A DNA stretch of 8,694 nucleotides, from positions 1-8,694 of the forward strand of contig QYPU01000059.1 of assembly GCA_007280145.1 (NCBI GenBank), read 5' to 3'. Both the position numbers and the translations under genes were made by a program. Source of the stretch: Dehalococcoidia bacterium (GTDB lineage Bacteria; Chloroflexota; Dehalococcoidia; GIF9; UBA5629). Under the pieces are notes generated by a model. That model ran no database searches. It was not told the DNA's origin and saw nothing but the letters and a program-made list of their open reading frames with translations. Positions 5,961 through 8,694 of this stretch are shown piece after piece (the first letter of the stretch is position 1; every line of letters starts with the position of its first letter).

Positions 5961-6019
5961 TGTCATTGCGAGCCGAAGCTGCGAGGAACAAAATGACGAA
6001 GCAGTCCGCGAAGCAACCT
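5961..6019. repeat. Dispersed repeat-like element of the TCATTGCGAG type
   Basis: The stretch starts TGTCATTGCGAG and ends GCGAAGCAACCT. This resembles a small interspersed repeat family seen in many environmental and Chloroflexota genomes, with ends like TCATTGCGAG and CGAAGCAATC. Inside, GTCATT (5962-5967) and AATGAC (5992-5997) form inverted arms. GCGAG occurs twice (5968-5972, 5981-5985) and CGAAGCA occurs twice (5997-6003, 6009-6015). It encodes nothing and lies between the two divergent promoters. Family membership is from memory; only one copy is present here. Confidence 0.5.
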
Positions 6020-6056
6020 AGCCTTGCCTGTTATCCTCGGATGAGTCATGTGGCAT

Positions 6057-6086
6057 TTGTGAATCTGTCTGGTCGTCTAGTATAAT
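6057..6086 (+). promoter_or_regulatory. Promoter for the acyl-CoA synthetase gene
   Basis: A -35 TTGTGA (6057-6062, four of six) and a perfect -10 TATAAT (6081-6086) are 18 bases apart. Transcription would start near 6093, some 30 bases before the GTG start. GAGG (6111-6114) follows as ribosome binding site, nine bases from the start codon. Confidence 0.6.
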
Positions 6087-6123
6087 ACAGTGTTAAAATT
6101 ACTTACGGCTGAGGAAAAGTAGA

Positions 6124-7578
6124 GTGACAATAACGACCAAGGTAACTGGTACCGCCAATCTGGACTATGTTTTCAATCCTGAGTCGGTGGCTATCGTGGG
6201 CATTTCGTCCAATGGAAACGAGATAAATGTGGCCCGACTCTATTTAGAAGCTATACTTAGCTGTAATTTTGAGGGCAGGATATATCCTGTAAGCACAAGA
6301 GGTGGTGAAATTCAGGGCTTGAAAATTTATACAAATGTCAGGGATATCCCGGGCTCGCTAGACTATGTTATTTGCTGTATTCCAGCGCCTTCAGCGCCAC
6401 AGTTAATTAAAGATTGTGCAGCTAAGGGGGTAAAGGTAGTCCATTTGCTCACCGCTGGCTTTAGTGAGGATGGCACTGAAGAAGGGAGGCGGCTGGAGGC
6501 GGAGATTCGTGACATAGCTCGTCAGGGAGGGGTCAGGCTCATCGGCCCCAATTGTATGGGGGTGTATTGCCCTAAAACGGGCTTATCTTTTGCTCCCGAT
6601 TTTCCTAGGGAAAGCGGGTCAGTGGCTTTCATTAGTCAAAGCGGTGGCAATGCGATGTACTTCACCCGGCTCGCTGCTCAGCGCGGCGTTTACTTCAGCA
6701 AGGCCGTCTCTTATGGGAACGCTTGTGATGTTGATGAAAGCGATGTGCTGGAATATCTTATGGCTGACCCTGAGACTGACATGATTGCAGCTTACATTGA
6801 GGGGGTAAAAGATGGTAAGCGATTTAGTAGAATCTTGAAGGAAGTGACCAGGATGAAGCCGGTAGTAATGATAAAGGGCGGTCGTACTGAAGCTGGGGGC
6901 AGGGCGGCCGCTTCTCATACCGGTGCTCTGGCTGGGTCGGTCGAGGTATGGAACGGACTTTTGCGGCAGACCGGGGTCATTAGCGTTCCTACTTTAGAGG
7001 AATTGGCTGATGCTCTTGTTACCTTTTTGCATTTACCCGTGCCTCAAGGACGGAGACTTGGCACCATTGGTATCGGTGGTGGAGCTACTGTTGTGGCTGC
7101 AGATAATTATGTTTCGGCTGGGTTTGTTTTACCATCGTTACCTCAGGAAATGCAGCGGAAACTCAGGAGTATCGTTCCCAGCGATGTTGGCTTAAGCTTG
7201 AATAACCCTGTGGACATTTCCGGTCAGTTCGAGGGCGCAGATGTCTACCCTGTGGTGAGAGCCGTGGCTGATTATAGCGGAATTGATATCCTTGTTTTTC
7301 ATTTACCTTTGAGCATCGTACCCATTTTTTCTTCTTTCCCTGAAGGTATTGCCACTTCCATTTTGGATGCGGTGATTAGAGTTCACAACGAGACCACAAA
7401 GCCGATGGCAGTGGTGATTAATAACTTTACAGATGGTGAAAGCTGGCAAACGGCTCTTAACTGTCAGCGTAAATGTCAGGAGGCAGGGATTCCTGTTTAC
7501 TTTTCTATAAACAGTGCAGCTAGTGCTATCGACCGTTTTCTGCGTTATCATGAGAATCGGGGCAGGCTGACTGGTTAA
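6124..7578 (+). CDS. ADP-forming acyl-CoA synthetase, alpha subunit (CoA-binding domain protein)
   Basis: NDP-forming acyl-CoA synthetases interconvert acyl-CoA + ADP + phosphate with acid + CoA + ATP and conserve energy in many anaerobes. The 484 residues match the alpha subunit. A Rossmann CoA-binding domain (about 15-145) holds NPESVAIVGIS and RLIGPNCMGVY. A first succinyl-CoA-ligase-like domain (about 165-300) holds ISQSGGNA (170-177), Glu226 in YIEG and the phosphorylated His265 in ASHTGALAG. A second flavodoxin-like domain (about 312-475) holds GIGGGATVVAAD and NPVDISGQF. The ATP-grasp beta subunit needed for nucleotide binding is neither fused nor adjacent. The GTG start is supported by GAGG at 6111-6114, and the protein begins at the usual place before LDYVFNPESV. 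Acyl substrate unknown; acetate is the common one. The stop lies two bases from the mutL stop on the other strand. Confidence 0.88.
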   Translation: MTITTKVTGTANLDYVFNPESVAIVGISSNGNEINVARLYLEAILSCNFEGRIYPVSTRGGEIQGLKIYTNVRDIPGSLDYVICCIPAPSAPQLIKDCAAKGVKVVHLLTAGFSEDGTEEGRRLEAEIRDIARQGGVRLIGPNCMGVYCPKTGLSFAPDFPRESGSVAFISQSGGNAMYFTRLAAQRGVYFSKAVSYGNACDVDESDVLEYLMADPETDMIAAYIEGVKDGKRFSRILKEVTRMKPVVMIKGGRTEAGGRAAASHTGALAGSVEVWNGLLRQTGVISVPTLEELADALVTFLHLPVPQGRRLGTIGIGGGATVVAADNYVSAGFVLPSLPQEMQRKLRSIVPSDVGLSLNNPVDISGQFEGADVYPVVRAVADYSGIDILVFHLPLSIVPIFSSFPEGIATSILDAVIRVHNETTKPMAVVINNFTDGESWQTALNCQRKCQEAGIPVYFSINSAASAIDRFLRYHENRGRLTG

Positions 7579-7580
7579 AT

Positions 7581-8693
7581 TTATCCAGTTCTGCCAAATT
7601 CTCTTTCTAACTGGCGAGAGCTTAAGTGAATCATGGTTGGTCTGCCATGGGGGCAGGTTCGGGGTTGGGTGGTCTGTTCCAGTTGTTTTATCAGTTCCCT
7701 CATTTCCTCGGCGGTTAGCGAGTCGCCGGCTTTGATGGCGCTGTGGCAGGCTAGGGATTGGGCTAATTTTTCCTCTCGTCTTAATGGTTCCTCGTCGCTG
7801 GTTAAAGAATCAAGCGATGTCCTTACCGCTTCGGCTAGGTTTCCTTCTTTTATTATCGCCGGCACAGCTCTTAGTAAGTAGCTTCTGCCTCCAAAGGGCT
7901 CAAGGCTGAAGCCGAATTCATTGAGAAGCTCGCCCTTCGTTTTCAAAACCTCTTCTTGCCCGGGGCTTAGTTCTATAGTCACCGGCTCAAGCAGTCCTTG
8001 GATTTCTACCTTTTGCTGTGAGCGCTGGGCTAGGATTTTTTCGAAGAGGACACGCTCATGAGCGGCATGCTGGTCAACAAGGTAAAGCCCTTCAGGCCCT
8101 TCAGCCATGATGTAGCTGCCGGCTAGTTGTCCCACAACTCTAAGAATAGGCAGAGAAGTTATCTCAGTGCCTTTTACTGCCCACAGACTCGGTGATGATG
8201 TAGCTGGGGGGGTGGTAGTTTTGACTTTGGGCAGTGGTGCTTTAACTAACACCTTCCTTATTGCCTTTTCCACGGATGTATAGATAATCTGGCTATTACG
8301 GAATTTCACCTCCGTTTTCGTGGGGTGGACGTTGACGTCGATTTCTTGGGGGGGCAGAGAAACATTTAAGACTACGATAGGGTGCTTACCAGTCATGAGC
8401 AAGCCTTGATAGGCATCCTCAGCAGCTCGAGCTAGCAGGCTGCTGCGTACCCAGCGGCGGTTGATGAAGAAGCTGAGGTAACCGCGGCTGGAGCGGGCTA
8501 AAGAGGCCGGGCTCACCAATCCAGCGGCGATGGGGAACGGGCCTGCTCTATCTATTTCCAGCATCTGGCGGGCTGTGTTCACACCATAAACCTCGGCCAC
8601 AACGTCTCGCAGGTTGCCGTTGCCGGGGGTGTGTAAGGTTAGACGCCCGTCTAGGGATAAGTTGAACCTTACCTCGGGGAAGGCAAGGGCATA
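7581..8693 (-). CDS. mutL: DNA mismatch repair protein MutL, C-terminal part (5' end outside window)
   Basis: MutL couples MutS mismatch recognition to strand incision. The frame stays open to the right edge, so roughly the first 170-200 residues, with the ATP-binding motifs, are missing; 370 codons are visible. The end of the GHKL/transducer region comes first, with FPEVRFNLSLDG, GNGNLRDV and the conserved VNVHPTKTEVKF (90-101 counted from the GTG codon at 8600). A proline- and threonine-rich linker follows. The dimerisation/endonuclease domain carries the metal-binding motif DQHAAHERVLFE (8040-8075), ACHSAIKAG (7725-7751) and CPHGRP (7638-7655). These mark a nicking MutL of the kind found in bacteria without MutH. 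GTG at 8600 is an internal valine codon, not the start. The + strand here is G/T-rich although the gene is on the minus strand. mutS, often a neighbour, is not visible. Confidence 0.96.
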   Translation of the reverse strand, partial: YALAFPEVRFNLSLDGRLTLHTPGNGNLRDVVAEVYGVNTARQMLEIDRAGPFPIAAGLVSPASLARSSRGYLSFFINRRWVRSSLLARAAEDAYQGLLMTGKHPIVVLNVSLPPQEIDVNVHPTKTEVKFRNSQIIYTSVEKAIRKVLVKAPLPKVKTTTPPATSSPSLWAVKGTEITSLPILRVVGQLAGSYIMAEGPEGLYLVDQHAAHERVLFEKILAQRSQQKVEIQGLLEPVTIELSPGQEEVLKTKGELLNEFGFSLEPFGGRSYLLRAVPAIIKEGNLAEAVRTSLDSLTSDEEPLRREEKLAQSLACHSAIKAGDSLTAEEMRELIKQLEQTTQPRTCPHGRPTMIHLSSRQLEREFGRTG

Positions 8694-8694
8694 C

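Noticed and set aside
7581..7589. DnaA-box-like TTATCCAGT at the mutL stop
   Set aside because: Two mismatches, isolated, and inside the coding end of mutL; expected by chance.

Overview
The window looks like a chromosomal housekeeping region of an anaerobic Chloroflexota bacterium, most likely of the class Dehalococcoidia. Three things suggest this: the gene order dnaA-obg-nadD-gyrB without dnaN beside dnaA, a stand-alone 'core' methionine synthase of the kind known from Dehalococcoides, and a moderate GC content with GTG starts mixed in. The taxonomic placement is inference; no rRNA gene is present.

Layout from left to right. Positions 2-832 (+) hold the last 276 codons of dnaA. Positions 833-1013 are a short AT-rich intergenic stretch with a perfect DnaA box and several near matches, and are a good candidate for the replication origin. 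Base composition changes sides here: dnaA is A/C-rich on the + strand, while everything to the right tends to G/T on the + strand whichever strand is coding. A promoter inside this stretch drives obg (1006-2061) and nadD (2063-2671), which lie one base apart. About 100 bases with small hairpins separate nadD from the convergent gyrB (2773-4692, -). Upstream of gyrB (4693-4967) is a promoter-like sequence followed exactly by a 29-base dyad. Positions 4968-5831 (-) encode a core methionine synthase. The 292 bases between it and the next gene hold two divergent promoters and a dispersed-repeat-like element. Positions 6124-7578 (+) encode a CoA-binding, ADP-forming acyl-CoA synthetase alpha subunit. 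It ends two bases from the stop codon of mutL (7581-8693, -), whose N-terminus lies outside the window.

Functionally the region groups replication initiation (dnaA, candidate origin), supercoiling (gyrB), mismatch repair (mutL), ribosome assembly and growth control (obg) and NAD synthesis (nadD). Two metabolic genes, methionine synthesis and acyl-CoA/ATP exchange, sit among them. I see no CRISPR array, tRNA, rRNA, transposase, prophage or defence system. The points most worth a second look are the origin candidate with dnaA apparently pointing into it, the apparent loss of a zinc ligand in the core methionine synthase, the dyad at the predicted gyrB transcription start, and an Obg protein lacking its C-terminal domain and carrying an altered G3 motif. 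I do not see a clearly new multi-gene system.
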